Shown piece by piece: positions 55,054 to 64,000 of a stretch of DNA of 64,000 nt. The stretch is taken from contig NZ_JBQKFH010000001.1 of the NCBI RefSeq assembly GCF_052119425.1, positions 1 through 64,000 of the forward strand, in the 5' to 3' direction. The translations under genes and the position numbers were made by a program. How positions within the stretch are numbered: position 1 is the first letter of the stretch; the number at the start of each line of letters is the position of its first letter. Below the pieces are notes generated by a model. It had not been told where the DNA came from and searched no databases. It saw only the letters and a program-made list of their open reading frames with translations. This stretch comes from Enterococcus_E cecorum_C. Lineage in GTDB: Bacteria > Bacillota > Bacilli > Lactobacillales > Enterococcaceae.

Positions 55054-56394
55054 ATGGCAAAAACGGGAATTTATGTTGGGCTTGATATTGGTACGACATC
55101 GGTGAAAGTCGTTGTCGCTGAATATGTTGATAGCCAAATGAATATTATCGGTGTCGGCAATGCGAAGTCTGAAGGAATTAATCGCGGAATCATTGTTGAT
55201 ATTGAAAAAACGGTCCAAGCAATTAAACGCGCAGTTGGACAAGCAGAAGAAAAAGCAGGTATTCAAATTCGTACGGTGAATGTTGGTATTCCAGCAAATC
55301 TTTTAGAAGTTGAAGACTGCCAAGGTATGATTGCGGTCAATAACGACTCTAAAGAAATCACTAATGAAGATGTCCGTAATGTTGCTTCTGCTGCTCTAGT
55401 TCGTTCAGTTCCACCTGAAAGACAAATTATTGCAGTTTTACCACAAGAATTTACGGTTGATGGATTCGAAGGAATTAAAGATCCACGTGGCATGATTGGT
55501 GTCCGCCTTGAAATGTACGGTGTGATGTTTACTGGACCTAAGACAATTATTCATAATATCCGTAAATGTGTCGAAAAAGCAGGGTTAACCATTGGCCAAA
55601 CCATTATTACCCCACTTGCTTTAACTGAATCTATTTTATCTGATGGTGAAAAAGATTTCGGTACGATTGTGATTGATATCGGTGGCGGTCAGACAACAAC
55701 TGCTGTGATGCACGATAAACAATTGAAGTTTACAAACGTGAATCAAGAAGGTGGCGAATATGTCACTCGTGATATCTCTACTGTTTTAAATACTTCATTT
55801 AATAATGCCGAAGCGTTGAAAATTAACTATGGTGATGCCTATCCTGCACGTACATCTGCAAGTGAAGAATTCCCAGTTGATGTCATTGGTAAGGCAGAAC
55901 CAGTAAAAATTGATGAACGTTATTTATCTGAAATCATCGAAGCTCGTATGGAACAAATCTTCACGAAAGCCAAAGATGTTTTAGATGAAATTGACGCGCT
56001 TGATTTACCAGGTGGTGTCGTATTAACTGGTGGGGCAGCGAGTCTTCCAGGTGTGGTTGACTTAGCACAAGAAATCTTAGGCACACCAGTGAAATTACAT
56101 GTACCAAATCATATGGGCTTAAGAAATCCTGTATTTACAAATGTCATTAGTTTAGTGGACTATGCTGCAAGTATGAGCGAAATTACCCAAGTGGTTGTTT
56201 CAGCCATTACTGGAGAAAGTGTCGTGCCTACTACTTCATCTACACCGGCTGTTCCAACACCAGTGCTCCCAGATGAAGAAACAGATTATGAACAAACAAC
56301 TTATGATTCAAATGAGAACTACTATGATGAAGAAGAACATCAAGAAAAAGTCACAGATAAGATTAAGAATTTCTTTTCTAACTTTTTTGAATAG
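55054..56394 (+). CDS. ftsA: Cell division protein FtsA
   Basis: 446 residues, actin-like ATPase tethering FtsZ to the membrane. Phosphate loops DIGTTSVKV (near 11) and DIGGGQTTTA (near 207), LTGGAAS (near 325), then an acidic linker and C-terminal amphipathic helix IKNFFSNFFE. Ribosome site GGAGG. Followed by ftsZ 20 bp later. Confidence 0.96.
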   Translation: MAKTGIYVGLDIGTTSVKVVVAEYVDSQMNIIGVGNAKSEGINRGIIVDIEKTVQAIKRAVGQAEEKAGIQIRTVNVGIPANLLEVEDCQGMIAVNNDSKEITNEDVRNVASAALVRSVPPERQIIAVLPQEFTVDGFEGIKDPRGMIGVRLEMYGVMFTGPKTIIHNIRKCVEKAGLTIGQTIITPLALTESILSDGEKDFGTIVIDIGGGQTTTAVMHDKQLKFTNVNQEGGEYVTRDISTVLNTSFNNAEALKINYGDAYPARTSASEEFPVDVIGKAEPVKIDERYLSEIIEARMEQIFTKAKDVLDEIDALDLPGGVVLTGGAASLPGVVDLAQEILGTPVKLHVPNHMGLRNPVFTNVISLVDYAASMSEITQVVVSAITGESVVPTTSSTPAVPTPVLPDEETDYEQTTYDSNENYYDEEEHQEKVTDKIKNFFSNFFE

Positions 56395-56414
56395 TTGATA
56401 GGAGGAAATCGATA

Positions 56415-57665
56415 ATGGAATTTTCAATTGATAATAGTGTAAATTCTGGCGCGATTATTAAAGTAATCGGTGTCGGCGGTGGCGGTGGTAATGCCATTAA
56501 CCGCATGATTGAAGAAAACGTAAAAGGTGTTGAATTTATCGTAGTCAATACGGACGTTCAAGCTTTACGCGCCTCAAAAGCTGAAACAGTTATCCAATTA
56601 GGACCTAAATTCACTCGTGGTTTAGGTGCGGGATCTCAACCTGAAGTAGGGCAAAAAGCTGCTGAAGAAAGTGAAGAAGCGATTCGCGAATCATTAGAAG
56701 GTGCGGATATGGTCTTCATTACTGCAGGTATGGGTGGCGGAACAGGTACAGGAGCTGCACCAATCGTTGCTCGTATCGCTAAAGAAATCGGTGCTTTAAC
56801 TGTTGGGGTAGTGACACGTCCATTCACTTTTGAAGGGCCAAAACGTGGTCGTTATGCTGCAGAAGGTATCGCTAAATTAAAAGAAAACGTAGATACTTTA
56901 TTAATCATCTCTAATAACCGCTTATTAGAAATTGTTGATAAAAAGACCCCTATGTTACAAGCTTTCCGTGAAGCTGATAATGTATTACGACAAGGAGTTC
57001 AAGGTATTTCTGATTTAATTACTGCACCAGGTTATGTGAACCTTGACTTTGCCGATGTGAAAACAGTTATGGCTAACCAAGGTACTGCTTTAATGGGTAT
57101 CGGGGTTGCTAGTGGCGAAGAACGTGTGGTTGAAGCTACTAAACGTGCGATTTCTTCTCCGTTATTAGAAACTTCTATTGATGGGGCCGAACAAGTCTTA
57201 CTTAATATCACTGGTGGCTTAGATATGACTTTATTTGAAGCACAAGATGCAGCAGATATTGTGGCACATGCTGCAAGTGGTGATGTAAATATTATCCTTG
57301 GTACTTCAATCAATGAAGAACTAGGCGATGAAATTCGTGTAACTGTTATTGCGACTGGTATTGATCCAAGTAAACGTGAAAATACTTCTGGTCGCAGTCA
57401 TCGTGCTAGCCAAATTCACACAACTCAACCAAAACCAGCTCTTGATTTAGACCAAGCACGTCCAACAACCTCAACAACGAATGAAGATAATTCATTTGGT
57501 GATTGGGATATTCGTAAAGAACAAAATGTCCGTCCTAAAGTAGATGATGCACAATTTGAAAATGTTGAAAAACGTGAATTTGAAACATTTAATAAAGAAG
57601 AAGTAAAACCGGCTGAAGATGAGTTAAGTACACCTCCATTTTTCCGTCGCAAACGCAATAATTAA
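56415..57665 (+). CDS. ftsZ: Cell division protein FtsZ
   Basis: 416 residues, tubulin-like GTPase forming the Z ring. GTP motif GGGTGTGA (near 108-115), NAINRM near 26, T7-loop NLDFADVK (near 208), variable linker and C-terminal peptide PPFFRRKRNN that binds FtsA and SepF. Ribosome site AGGAGG. Confidence 0.98.
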   Translation: MEFSIDNSVNSGAIIKVIGVGGGGGNAINRMIEENVKGVEFIVVNTDVQALRASKAETVIQLGPKFTRGLGAGSQPEVGQKAAEESEEAIRESLEGADMVFITAGMGGGTGTGAAPIVARIAKEIGALTVGVVTRPFTFEGPKRGRYAAEGIAKLKENVDTLLIISNNRLLEIVDKKTPMLQAFREADNVLRQGVQGISDLITAPGYVNLDFADVKTVMANQGTALMGIGVASGEERVVEATKRAISSPLLETSIDGAEQVLLNITGGLDMTLFEAQDAADIVAHAASGDVNIILGTSINEELGDEIRVTVIATGIDPSKRENTSGRSHRASQIHTTQPKPALDLDQARPTTSTTNEDNSFGDWDIRKEQNVRPKVDDAQFENVEKREFETFNKEEVKPAEDELSTPPFFRRKRNN

Positions 57666-57685
57666 GCAAAAAAGGAGACCTGATC

Positions 57686-58357
57686 ATGGTGTTAGCTGAT
57701 AATTTAAAACAAGTGCAACAATCTATTCAGAATGCATGTGATCAGGTTGGTCGTAGTTATTCTGAGGTAACTTTAGTAGCGGTTACTAAGACTGAAGATG
57801 TCCTAACAACTCAGGCGATGATAGCGTTAGGTCAATTTCACTTAGCAGAAAATCGCTCGGATAAATTTTTAACTAAAAAACAAGCTATAAATAATCCGAT
57901 GGTTGTCTGGCATTATATTGGCAATTTACAACGTCGTAAAGTAAAAGATATTATTAATGAAGTTGATTATTTTCATGCTTTAGATAGTCTAAAATTGGCT
58001 GATGAAATTCAAAAAAGAGCGCAAAAAGTTGTTAAGTGCTTTGTTGAAGTCAATGTTTCTGGTGAAGAGAGTAAGCATGGATTTACGCTTGAAGAGACAA
58101 AAGACTTTATCTTATCACTCCATGCGCATGATAAAATTGAAGTTGTTGGCTTAATGACAATGGCACCTTTTGATTCTACAGTTTCAGAACAACATGCGAT
58201 TTTTAATAAATTAAAGCAAATGCAATGCGAAATTGAGCATATGGCTTTAGAGTATGCTCCTTGCCATGAATTAAGTATGGGAATGTCTAATGATTTTCCA
58301 ATTGCTGTTATGGAAGGGGCGACCTATGTCAGAGTCGGTACTGCATTGTTTAAGTGA
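57686..58357 (+). CDS. ylmE: PLP homeostasis protein (YggS/YlmE family)
   Basis: 223 residues, single-domain alanine-racemase-like barrel with the PLP lysine in VAVTKT (near 33) and MGMSNDF (near 197). Controls vitamin B6 pools. Between ftsZ and sepF as in the ylm cluster; ribosome site AAAGGAG. Confidence 0.93.
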   Translation: MVLADNLKQVQQSIQNACDQVGRSYSEVTLVAVTKTEDVLTTQAMIALGQFHLAENRSDKFLTKKQAINNPMVVWHYIGNLQRRKVKDIINEVDYFHALDSLKLADEIQKRAQKVVKCFVEVNVSGEESKHGFTLEETKDFILSLHAHDKIEVVGLMTMAPFDSTVSEQHAIFNKLKQMQCEIEHMALEYAPCHELSMGMSNDFPIAVMEGATYVRVGTALFK

Positions 58358-58377
58358 GACGTGAAAGGAGGATACCC

Positions 58378-58995
58378 ATGAGCATTTTGGAAAGAGTTCA
58401 AAGTTTTTTTGGTATGAGTGATGAAGAAGATATTGAAATGAATGGTTACCAAGAGGAAGAAAAAAATGAAGAATATCCAAGTGTAACCAATCGTATCAAT
58501 AATCCTACATCTCAAAATAACCAACCTACTAGACAGTCGTTTTATCAACGTTCAGTAGTAAATCAGTCTCAGGATTATTCGTCACAGCATTCACAAGAAA
58601 GTAATTATAATAATCGATCACAACAATATCACTCTCAGACACAAAATGTTGTTTCTATGCAGCAGTCTAGAATGAATAAATCGACAGCTTCTAAGCAGCG
58701 CAGTACAAGAGAAACTCATGCTAATAAAATTATTATCATTGAGCCTAGAGCCTATTCAGAAGCTATGAAGATTGCTAAGCATATTATGAATGGTGAGTCT
58801 GTATTAGTAAATTTCCATCAGATTGAAGAGTATCAAGCAAGACGGATTGTTGATTTCTTGACTGGTACTGTTTATGCTGAAAATGGGGATATCAAACGTG
58901 TAGGTAATGAAATCTTCTTATGTACTGCACAAGGAGTAGAAATTGATGGGACAGCACAATCTTTAATGGATGCCAATATGTTGGAAATTCAATAA
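58378..58995 (+). CDS. sepF: Cell division protein SepF
   Basis: 205 residues: N-terminal membrane-targeting helix (MSILERVQSFFG), a long Gln/Ser-rich linker, and the SepF domain (about 115-205) with IIEPRAYSEAMKIA and RIVDFLTGTVYA. Bundles FtsZ. The ATG at 58378 follows AAAGGAGG; the frame from 58354 lacks a site. The linker is unusually long compared with B. subtilis SepF (about 150 residues). Confidence 0.93.
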   Translation: MSILERVQSFFGMSDEEDIEMNGYQEEEKNEEYPSVTNRINNPTSQNNQPTRQSFYQRSVVNQSQDYSSQHSQESNYNNRSQQYHSQTQNVVSMQQSRMNKSTASKQRSTRETHANKIIIIEPRAYSEAMKIAKHIMNGESVLVNFHQIEEYQARRIVDFLTGTVYAENGDIKRVGNEIFLCTAQGVEIDGTAQSLMDANMLEIQ

Positions 58996-59044
58996 TTCTT
59001 TTGTCAGTTTAGTGTTTGCTGACAATGATTAGGAGGACAAGCTT

Positions 59045-59314
59045 ATCCTATTTTTACTAATTAAATTAATTGGTGATGTAGTATATCTTTATACAACATT
59101 ACTTGTTATCTATGCATTATTATCTTGGTTCCCAGGTGGATACCAAAGTAAATTTGGCCAACTTTTAAGTAAGATTTGTGAGCCATATTTAAGTATATTT
59201 GATCGGGTGAAATTACAATTCGGACCGGTTGACTTTACGATTATTTTTGCCGTTTTAGTGTTACAATTAGCTAGTCAGGCATTGATTCGTATTTTATTAT
59301 TTTTTGTATATTAA
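59045..59314 (+). CDS. ylmG: YggT/YlmG family membrane protein with non-canonical start
   Basis: An open frame of 89 codons with two hydrophobic segments. SWFPGG (near 29-34) and the cytoplasmic CEPYL-FDR segment match the YlmG family in the expected place between sepF and ylmH. There is no ATG, GTG or TTG between the in-frame TAG at 59030 and position 59207. The perfect AGGAGG at 59031-59036 is 8 nt from an ATC codon, which I take as the start; CTT at 59042 is the alternative. Family members start at this position with Met. Either an AUC start or a single-base change. Confidence 0.75.
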   Translation: MLFLLIKLIGDVVYLYTTLLVIYALLSWFPGGYQSKFGQLLSKICEPYLSIFDRVKLQFGPVDFTIIFAVLVLQLASQALIRILLFFVY

Positions 59315-59332
59315 TTAAAGGGGGTGGCTTTT

Positions 59333-60115
59333 TTGAACGCAAATGTGTATCAACATTTTCGGGAAGATGAGCGCCCTTTTATTGACACTGTAGAAGAATG
59401 GTTAGAAAAAGTGGAAATGCAATATGCGCCCGTTCTAACTGACTTTTTAGATCCAAGACAAGCCTATATTTTAGAGACATTGATCCGTCAAAATTCTGAT
59501 TTAGGTTTTCGTTTTTATGGTGGTTATGAATCAAGTGAGCGAACGCGCTGTTTGATTTATCCAGATTATTATATTCCAACGCAAGAAGATTTTGAAATTA
59601 CACTCTTTACCATTCAATATCCTAAAAAGTTTGCTCAATTAAGTCATAGTAAGATTCTAGGGACTTTATTATCTACTGGGTTAAAACGTCAATCATTCGG
59701 TGATATTATTTCTGATGGGGAAAATTGGCAAGTCTTAATGTCTAAAGAAATTAGTCATTATGTGCAGACTCAGGTAGAAAAAATTGGCAAAATCTCGGTG
59801 CGTTTAGAGCAAGCCAACTATACAGAATTAATTGTTCCTAAAGATGATTGGACCTTAGAACAGGCAATTGTGAGCTCTTTGCGGATCGATGTGGTGATAT
59901 CCAATGTCTTTAATATCTCGCGTCAACGTTCAAAACAACTCATCGAATCCAATAAGGTTAAGCTCAATTGGATGGAATTGCAAAGAGCGGATTTTGTTTT
60001 GGATTTATTAGATATTGTATCAATAAGAGGATTTGGTCGCCTGCAGATTCGTGCGATTGAAGGGACGACTAAGAAAGAAAAAATTCGTTTATCATTGGGT
60101 GTGTTACGTAAATAA
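59333..60115 (+). CDS. ylmH: YlmH RNA-binding protein, S4 domain
   Basis: 260 residues. C-terminal S4 domain (about 180-245) with RIDVVISNVFNISRQRSKQLIE. Acts in cell division and stalled-ribosome rescue in Firmicutes. TTG 59333 fits the GGGGGTGG site; the longer frame from GTG 59324 overlaps the site. Confidence 0.9.
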   Translation: MNANVYQHFREDERPFIDTVEEWLEKVEMQYAPVLTDFLDPRQAYILETLIRQNSDLGFRFYGGYESSERTRCLIYPDYYIPTQEDFEITLFTIQYPKKFAQLSHSKILGTLLSTGLKRQSFGDIISDGENWQVLMSKEISHYVQTQVEKIGKISVRLEQANYTELIVPKDDWTLEQAIVSSLRIDVVISNVFNISRQRSKQLIESNKVKLNWMELQRADFVLDLLDIVSIRGFGRLQIRAIEGTTKKEKIRLSLGVLRK

Positions 60116-60134
60116 ATATTATGAGGTGATTGCC

Positions 60135-60809
60135 ATGGCTTTAACTCCATTAGATATTCAAAATAAAGTATTTTCAAATAAGATGCGCGGCTTTGATCGT
60201 GATGAGGTATTAGACTTTTTAGATTTAGTAGCGCGTGATTATGAAATTGCTGTGCAAAAAAATCGTGAGCTAGAAAAATCTTTAAAGCATGCGGAAGAAA
60301 AATTAGCTTATTTTAACGAATTAAAAGATGCGTTAAATCAATCTATCATTGTGGCACAAGATACAGCAGATAAGGTGAAATCAAGTGCTACCAAAGAATC
60401 TGAAGTATTAGTAACTTCTGCACAAAATAAAGCCAATGAATTGGTTGCAGATGCGGAAAAACGTGCTTTCCAAATTACACAAGCGGCAGAAGATAAAGCA
60501 AAAGAAATTCTTTCAGATGCCACTCAAAATGCGCGTCAATTAGTTCTAGAAACCAACGATTTGAAGAAGAAAACACGCGTCTTTTACAATAGCTTATTAC
60601 TGAAGCTTGAAACCCAATTACAAGAAGTGAAAAGTCCAGAATGGGATGATATTTTGGCACCATTTTCAACTTATGTGCCAGATTCATCTACTGTTTTGAA
60701 AGAAGTTTTAGAACAAACACTTGACAACGAGGTGGATGTTGAAGTAAACTCTCAATTAGAAGTTTCTAATCAAGAAGACGATGAAACTGATTCATCTTTA
60801 ACTGAATAA
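60135..60809 (+). CDS. divIVA: Cell division protein DivIVA
   Basis: 224 residues. N-terminal membrane-curvature-sensing domain LTPLDIQNKVFSNKMRGFDRDEV (in part), then a coiled coil (about 30-150) and an acidic tail. Recruits division and wall-growth factors to curved membrane at the septum. ATG 60135 follows GAGGTGAT. Confidence 0.93.
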   Translation: MALTPLDIQNKVFSNKMRGFDRDEVLDFLDLVARDYEIAVQKNRELEKSLKHAEEKLAYFNELKDALNQSIIVAQDTADKVKSSATKESEVLVTSAQNKANELVADAEKRAFQITQAAEDKAKEILSDATQNARQLVLETNDLKKKTRVFYNSLLLKLETQLQEVKSPEWDDILAPFSTYVPDSSTVLKEVLEQTLDNEVDVEVNSQLEVSNQEDDETDSSLTE

Positions 60810-60817
60810 ATATTAGT

Positions 60818-61054
60818 GGAACAGAAAGCATTATTTTATTTTTCCTAGCGAGTCGGTGAGAGTGAAAGACCGGTAAACCCTGGAATAATGCAGATCATCC
60901 TAAGTTTACTATCCTGAACCCATCGTATATGGTAAGTAAGGGTAGACGGCTCATCTCGATATCGATGTCAAAAGGAAGATTTTATATCTTTAAATTTTGG
61001 GTGGTACCACGATTTCGTTCGTCCCTATGCTGAATTAGCATAGGGACTTTTTTT
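60818..61054 (+). promoter_or_regulatory. T-box leader of ileS
   Basis: The conserved antiterminator GGGTGGTACCACG is at 60999-61011. It is followed by the terminator GTCCCTATGC / GCATAGGGAC with a T run (61021-61054). A stem I base pairs around 60831 with 60890. ATC triplets (Ile) at 60894 and 60897 are candidates for the specifier, not resolved. Uncharged tRNA-Ile allows ileS transcription. Confidence 0.9.
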
Positions 61055-61058
61055 ATTT

Positions 61059-61190
61059 AGGACGTGAAACAGCTGGTCAGACATGAAGAAATTCGTGTGC
61101 TTACCTACCGCTGAGAAAATCGGATGAAAGGAGATTTTCTCAAGCGGGAGGGCGAATTTCACAATGTCTAGCTGTTGAACGCCGATGATT
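61059..61190 (+). repeat. Palindromic tandem repeat, type C unit
   Basis: 132 bp in the ileS leader, with pairings AACAGCT (61068-61074) / AGCTGTT (61170-61176), AGACAT (61079-61084) / ATGTCT (61164-61169), GAAATTCG / CGAATTTC and TGAGAAAATC / GATTTTCTCA. Same nested architecture and end junction as types A and B, with different paired bases. Confidence 0.8.
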
Positions 61191-61221
61191 AAGGATGTGA
61201 GCCGGCGAACACAGATTAAAC
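61191..61221 (+). repeat. Minimal unit of the repeat family
   Basis: A 31-bp unit with family start AAGGATGTGA, a GCCGGC palindrome and end CGAACACAGATTAAAC, followed by another truncated start (TGGATGTGA) at 61223. Confidence 0.65.
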
Positions 61222-61300
61222 ATGGATGTGAAGCGACTTGATTGGTCCACTGAATTATTTTTTAGATGATTTTTAATAATTAAAAGGGGAGACAAGATAA

Positions 61301-64000
61301 ATGAAATTGAAAGAAACACTCCATCTTGGAAAAACTGGTTTTCCAATGCGTGGGAACTTGCCAAACCGTGAAGGCGAATGGCAAAAGGAATGGGACGAAA
61401 AAGATTTATATGGTCAACGTCAAAAATTAAATGAAGGTAAACCAAGTTTTGTTCTACACGATGGCCCTCCATATGCGAACGGGAACATCCATTTAGGACA
61501 TTCTTTAAATAAAATCAGTAAAGATATCATTATCCGCAGCAAGTCTATGTCAGGCTTCCGCGCACCTTATGTACCTGGTTGGGATACACACGGTCTACCA
61601 ATCGAGCAAGTTTTAGCCAAACAAGGTGTTAAACGTAAGGAAATGGATATCGTTGAATATCGTAAACTTTGTCATGATTATGCGTTATCTCAAGTAGATA
61701 AACAACGTGCTGACTTCAAGCGCTTAGGTGTTTCTGGTGATTGGGAACATCCATATGTCACTTTAACACCTGATTATGAAGCAGCTCAAATTCGTGTATT
61801 TGGTAAGATGGCTGAAAAAGGCTATATCTACAAAGGGTTGAAACCAATTTACTGGTCACCATCAAGTGAATCTTCACTAGCTGAAGCCGAAATCGAATAT
61901 CATGATGTGAAATCACCATCAATTTACGTTGCTTTCAAAGTGGTAGATGGAAAAGATTTATTAGATACGGATACTTCATTCATTATCTGGACAACTACGC
62001 CATGGACCTTGCCTGCTAACTTAGGTATTTCTGCTAATCCTGATTTTGACTATGTACAAATCAAAGCAGATGGTCGCAAATTTGTCGTTGCGAAAGACCT
62101 ATTAGAAACTGTATCTAAAGAAATTGGTTGGGAAAATGTTGAAGTCTTACAAGAATTCAAAGGGGAAGTCCTTGATTTAATGACGGCACAACATCCTTTC
62201 TATGATCGTACTTCATTATTAATGTTAGGTGATCATGTTACTTTGGATGCCGGTACTGGTTTAGTTCATACCGCTCCAGGACACGGGGAAGAAGACTACA
62301 TCGTTGGTAAGAAATATGGTTTAGATGTGCTTTCTCCATTAGATAGCCGTGGTTACTATACAGCTGAAGCACCTGGTTTTGAAGGAATGTTCTATGACAA
62401 AGCCAATCCAGTTGTCACCAAGATGCTTGAAGAAAATGGTTCTTTATTAAAACTTGATTTCTTCACCCATAGCTACCCACATGACTGGCGTACAAAGAAA
62501 CCTGTTATTTATCGTGCAACGCCGCAATGGTTTGCTTCAATTGATAAATTCCGTCAAGATATCCTTGATGAAGTCGAAAAAGTAGACTGGATTATCCCAT
62601 GGGGTAAAACTCGTCTGTATAACATGATTCGTGACCGTGGTGACTGGGTAATCTCTCGTCAACGTGCTTGGGGTGTGCCATTACCTGTATTCTATGCAGA
62701 AAATGGAGAAGCAATCCTTACTCATGAAACCATCGAACATGTTGCTGAATTATTTGCTGAATATGGTTCAAATGTTTGGTTTGAACGTGAAGCTAAAGAT
62801 TTATTACCAGAAGGCTTTACACATCCAGGTTCACCAAATGGTATCTTCACAAAAGAAACAGATATCATGGACGTATGGTTTGACTCTGGTTCTTCACATG
62901 AAGGTGTGTTACGTAATCGTCCTGAATTGAAATTCCCAGCTGATATGTACTTAGAAGGTTCTGACCAATACCGTGGTTGGTTCAACTCAAGTATTACAAC
63001 AAGTGTAGCTATCAATGGAGTTGCACCTTATAAAGCAGTCTTATCTCAAGGATTTACTTTAGATGGTGAAGGCCGCAAGATGAGTAAATCATTAGGAAAT
63101 ACGATTGTTCCGGAAACAGTTATTAAACAAATGGGTGCTGATATCTTACGTCTATGGGTAAGTAGTGTGGACTATGAATCTGATGTACGTGTGTCGATGG
63201 ATATCTTAGCACAAGTATCTGAAGTTTATCGTAAAATCCGTAACACCATGCGTTTCTTATTAGCAAATACGACTGACTTTGATCCAAAAGCAAATCGTGT
63301 GGCTTATGAAGATTTACGCTCTGTAGATAAATACATGATGGTTCGTTTAAATCAAACCATCGAACAAATCAGAAAAGAAGGTTATGACAAATACAACTTC
63401 TTACACATCTATCGTACAGTTGTGAACTTCTTAACCATTGACCTTTCTTCATTCTACTTAGATTTTGCCAAAGATGTGGTCTATATCGAAGCGGCTGATA
63501 ATCATGAACGTCGCTGCATGCAAACTGTCTTTTATGATACTGCTGTGGCCTTGACAAAATTATTAACGCCAATTATCCCACATACGGCTGAAGAAATCTG
63601 GAGCTACCTAAAAGAAGAGGAAGAATATGTACAATTAGCTGAATTCCCTGAAGTTGAAACTTTTGCGAATCAAGAAGAATTACTTGATATGTGGAAAGCC
63701 TTCATGGACTTTAGAGATGATGTATTGAAAGCTTTAGAAGTTGCGCGTAATGAAAAATTAATTGGTAAATCAATGGAAGCGAAAGTAACGGTTTATCCAA
63801 ATGAACAAGTTCGTGCTTTATTAACTGCTTTAAATGTAAACTTACCACAGTTATTAATCATTTCACCAGACTTCTTTACTGTCAGCGAAGAAGGTCTAGC
63901 AAGTGCGCCTGAAGCTGCTCAAAAATTTGAAGATGTAGCAATCTTAGTGGAACGTGCAGAAGGTCATGTATGTGATCGTTGTCGTCAAGTCAAAGCTAAA
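61301..64000 (+). CDS. ileS: Isoleucyl-tRNA synthetase, 3' end beyond window
   Basis: 900 codons present, open to the window end. Class I synthetase: HIGH as HLGH (near 64), KMSKS (near 593), editing domain with TTTPWTLPAN (near 231) and a start of the C-terminal zinc-finger CDRC at about 892. The ATG at 61301 follows AAAAGGGGAG. It is controlled by the T-box at 60818. Confidence 0.97.
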   Translation, partial: MKLKETLHLGKTGFPMRGNLPNREGEWQKEWDEKDLYGQRQKLNEGKPSFVLHDGPPYANGNIHLGHSLNKISKDIIIRSKSMSGFRAPYVPGWDTHGLPIEQVLAKQGVKRKEMDIVEYRKLCHDYALSQVDKQRADFKRLGVSGDWEHPYVTLTPDYEAAQIRVFGKMAEKGYIYKGLKPIYWSPSSESSLAEAEIEYHDVKSPSIYVAFKVVDGKDLLDTDTSFIIWTTTPWTLPANLGISANPDFDYVQIKADGRKFVVAKDLLETVSKEIGWENVEVLQEFKGEVLDLMTAQHPFYDRTSLLMLGDHVTLDAGTGLVHTAPGHGEEDYIVGKKYGLDVLSPLDSRGYYTAEAPGFEGMFYDKANPVVTKMLEENGSLLKLDFFTHSYPHDWRTKKPVIYRATPQWFASIDKFRQDILDEVEKVDWIIPWGKTRLYNMIRDRGDWVISRQRAWGVPLPVFYAENGEAILTHETIEHVAELFAEYGSNVWFEREAKDLLPEGFTHPGSPNGIFTKETDIMDVWFDSGSSHEGVLRNRPELKFPADMYLEGSDQYRGWFNSSITTSVAINGVAPYKAVLSQGFTLDGEGRKMSKSLGNTIVPETVIKQMGADILRLWVSSVDYESDVRVSMDILAQVSEVYRKIRNTMRFLLANTTDFDPKANRVAYEDLRSVDKYMMVRLNQTIEQIRKEGYDKYNFLHIYRTVVNFLTIDLSSFYLDFAKDVVYIEAADNHERRCMQTVFYDTAVALTKLLTPIIPHTAEEIWSYLKEEEEYVQLAEFPEVETFANQEELLDMWKAFMDFRDDVLKALEVARNEKLIGKSMEAKVTVYPNEQVRALLTALNVNLPQLLIISPDFFTVSEEGLASAPEAAQKFEDVAILVERAEGHVCDRCRQVKAK

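Noticed and set aside
1..64000. CRISPR arrays, tRNA/rRNA genes, transposases, prophage or plasmid genes
   Set aside because: None was seen: no regular spaced short repeats, no tRNA-like cloverleaf and no transposase or phage-type protein in any frame.

Overview
The window looks like chromosome of a low-GC Gram-positive coccus of the Lactobacillales, most probably Enterococcaceae (Enterococcus or a near relative). Grounds: strong AGGAGG ribosome sites, T-box leaders, the division-and-cell-wall cluster order mraZ-rsmH-ftsL-pbp-mraY-murD-murG-ftsQ-ftsA-ftsZ-ylmE-sepF-ylmG-ylmH-divIVA-ileS, a sigma-54/LevR-controlled mannose-type PTS with manO, and sortase-anchored YSIRK-type surface proteins. 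This is inferred from gene content; no 16S gene is present. Layout: 0.2-5.2 kb holds a metallo-beta-lactamase-fold hydrolase, lipoate-protein ligase, a small unknown gene, and on the minus strand a DUF389 membrane protein and a short archaeal/eukaryotic-type prolyl-tRNA synthetase with its own T-box. 5.8-9.4 kb is a large wall-anchored 5'-nucleotidase/endonuclease fusion preceded by a tiny coupled upstream ORF. 9.5-14.6 kb is leuABCD with a CodY box, a leader peptide containing four consecutive Leu codons, an attenuator, and then an array of palindromic repeats before leuA. 14.7-16.6 kb (minus) is an LTA-synthase-like phosphoglycerol transferase. 16.8-17.9 kb is rplU-prp-rpmA behind an L21 leader. 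18.3-28.9 kb is a giant LPQTG surface protein made of Rib-like modules and DxDxDG calcium-binding repeats; it is interrupted at codon 61 by a single in-frame TAA. 29-36.4 kb holds a GNAT acetyltransferase, the LevR/ManR activator, and the PTS EIIB, EIIAB, EIIC, EIID and ManO genes behind a canonical sigma-54 promoter. 36.5-45.0 kb is a housekeeping run: M24 peptidase, asp23-like, nusB, folD, xseA, xseB, ispA, tlyA, argR, recN. 45.7-60.8 kb is the DUF3397-mraZ-to-divIVA cluster, followed by ileS behind a T-box and running off the window end. How the parts connect: most genes serve growth (wall precursor synthesis, septum assembly, translation). The accessory parts are the two wall-anchored proteins, the leucine operon, and a dispersed family of tandem about 133-bp hairpin repeats. 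All three repeat loci (9.8, 45.1 and 61.1 kb) begin directly after the T-tract of an intrinsic terminator. Two of them lie inside 5' leaders, between an attenuator and the gene it controls (leuA, ileS). This array is the least explained structure in the window. Two other oddities are a ylmG gene with no canonical start codon behind a perfect Shine-Dalgarno, and five exact copies of a 9-mer upstream of the sigma-54 promoter.
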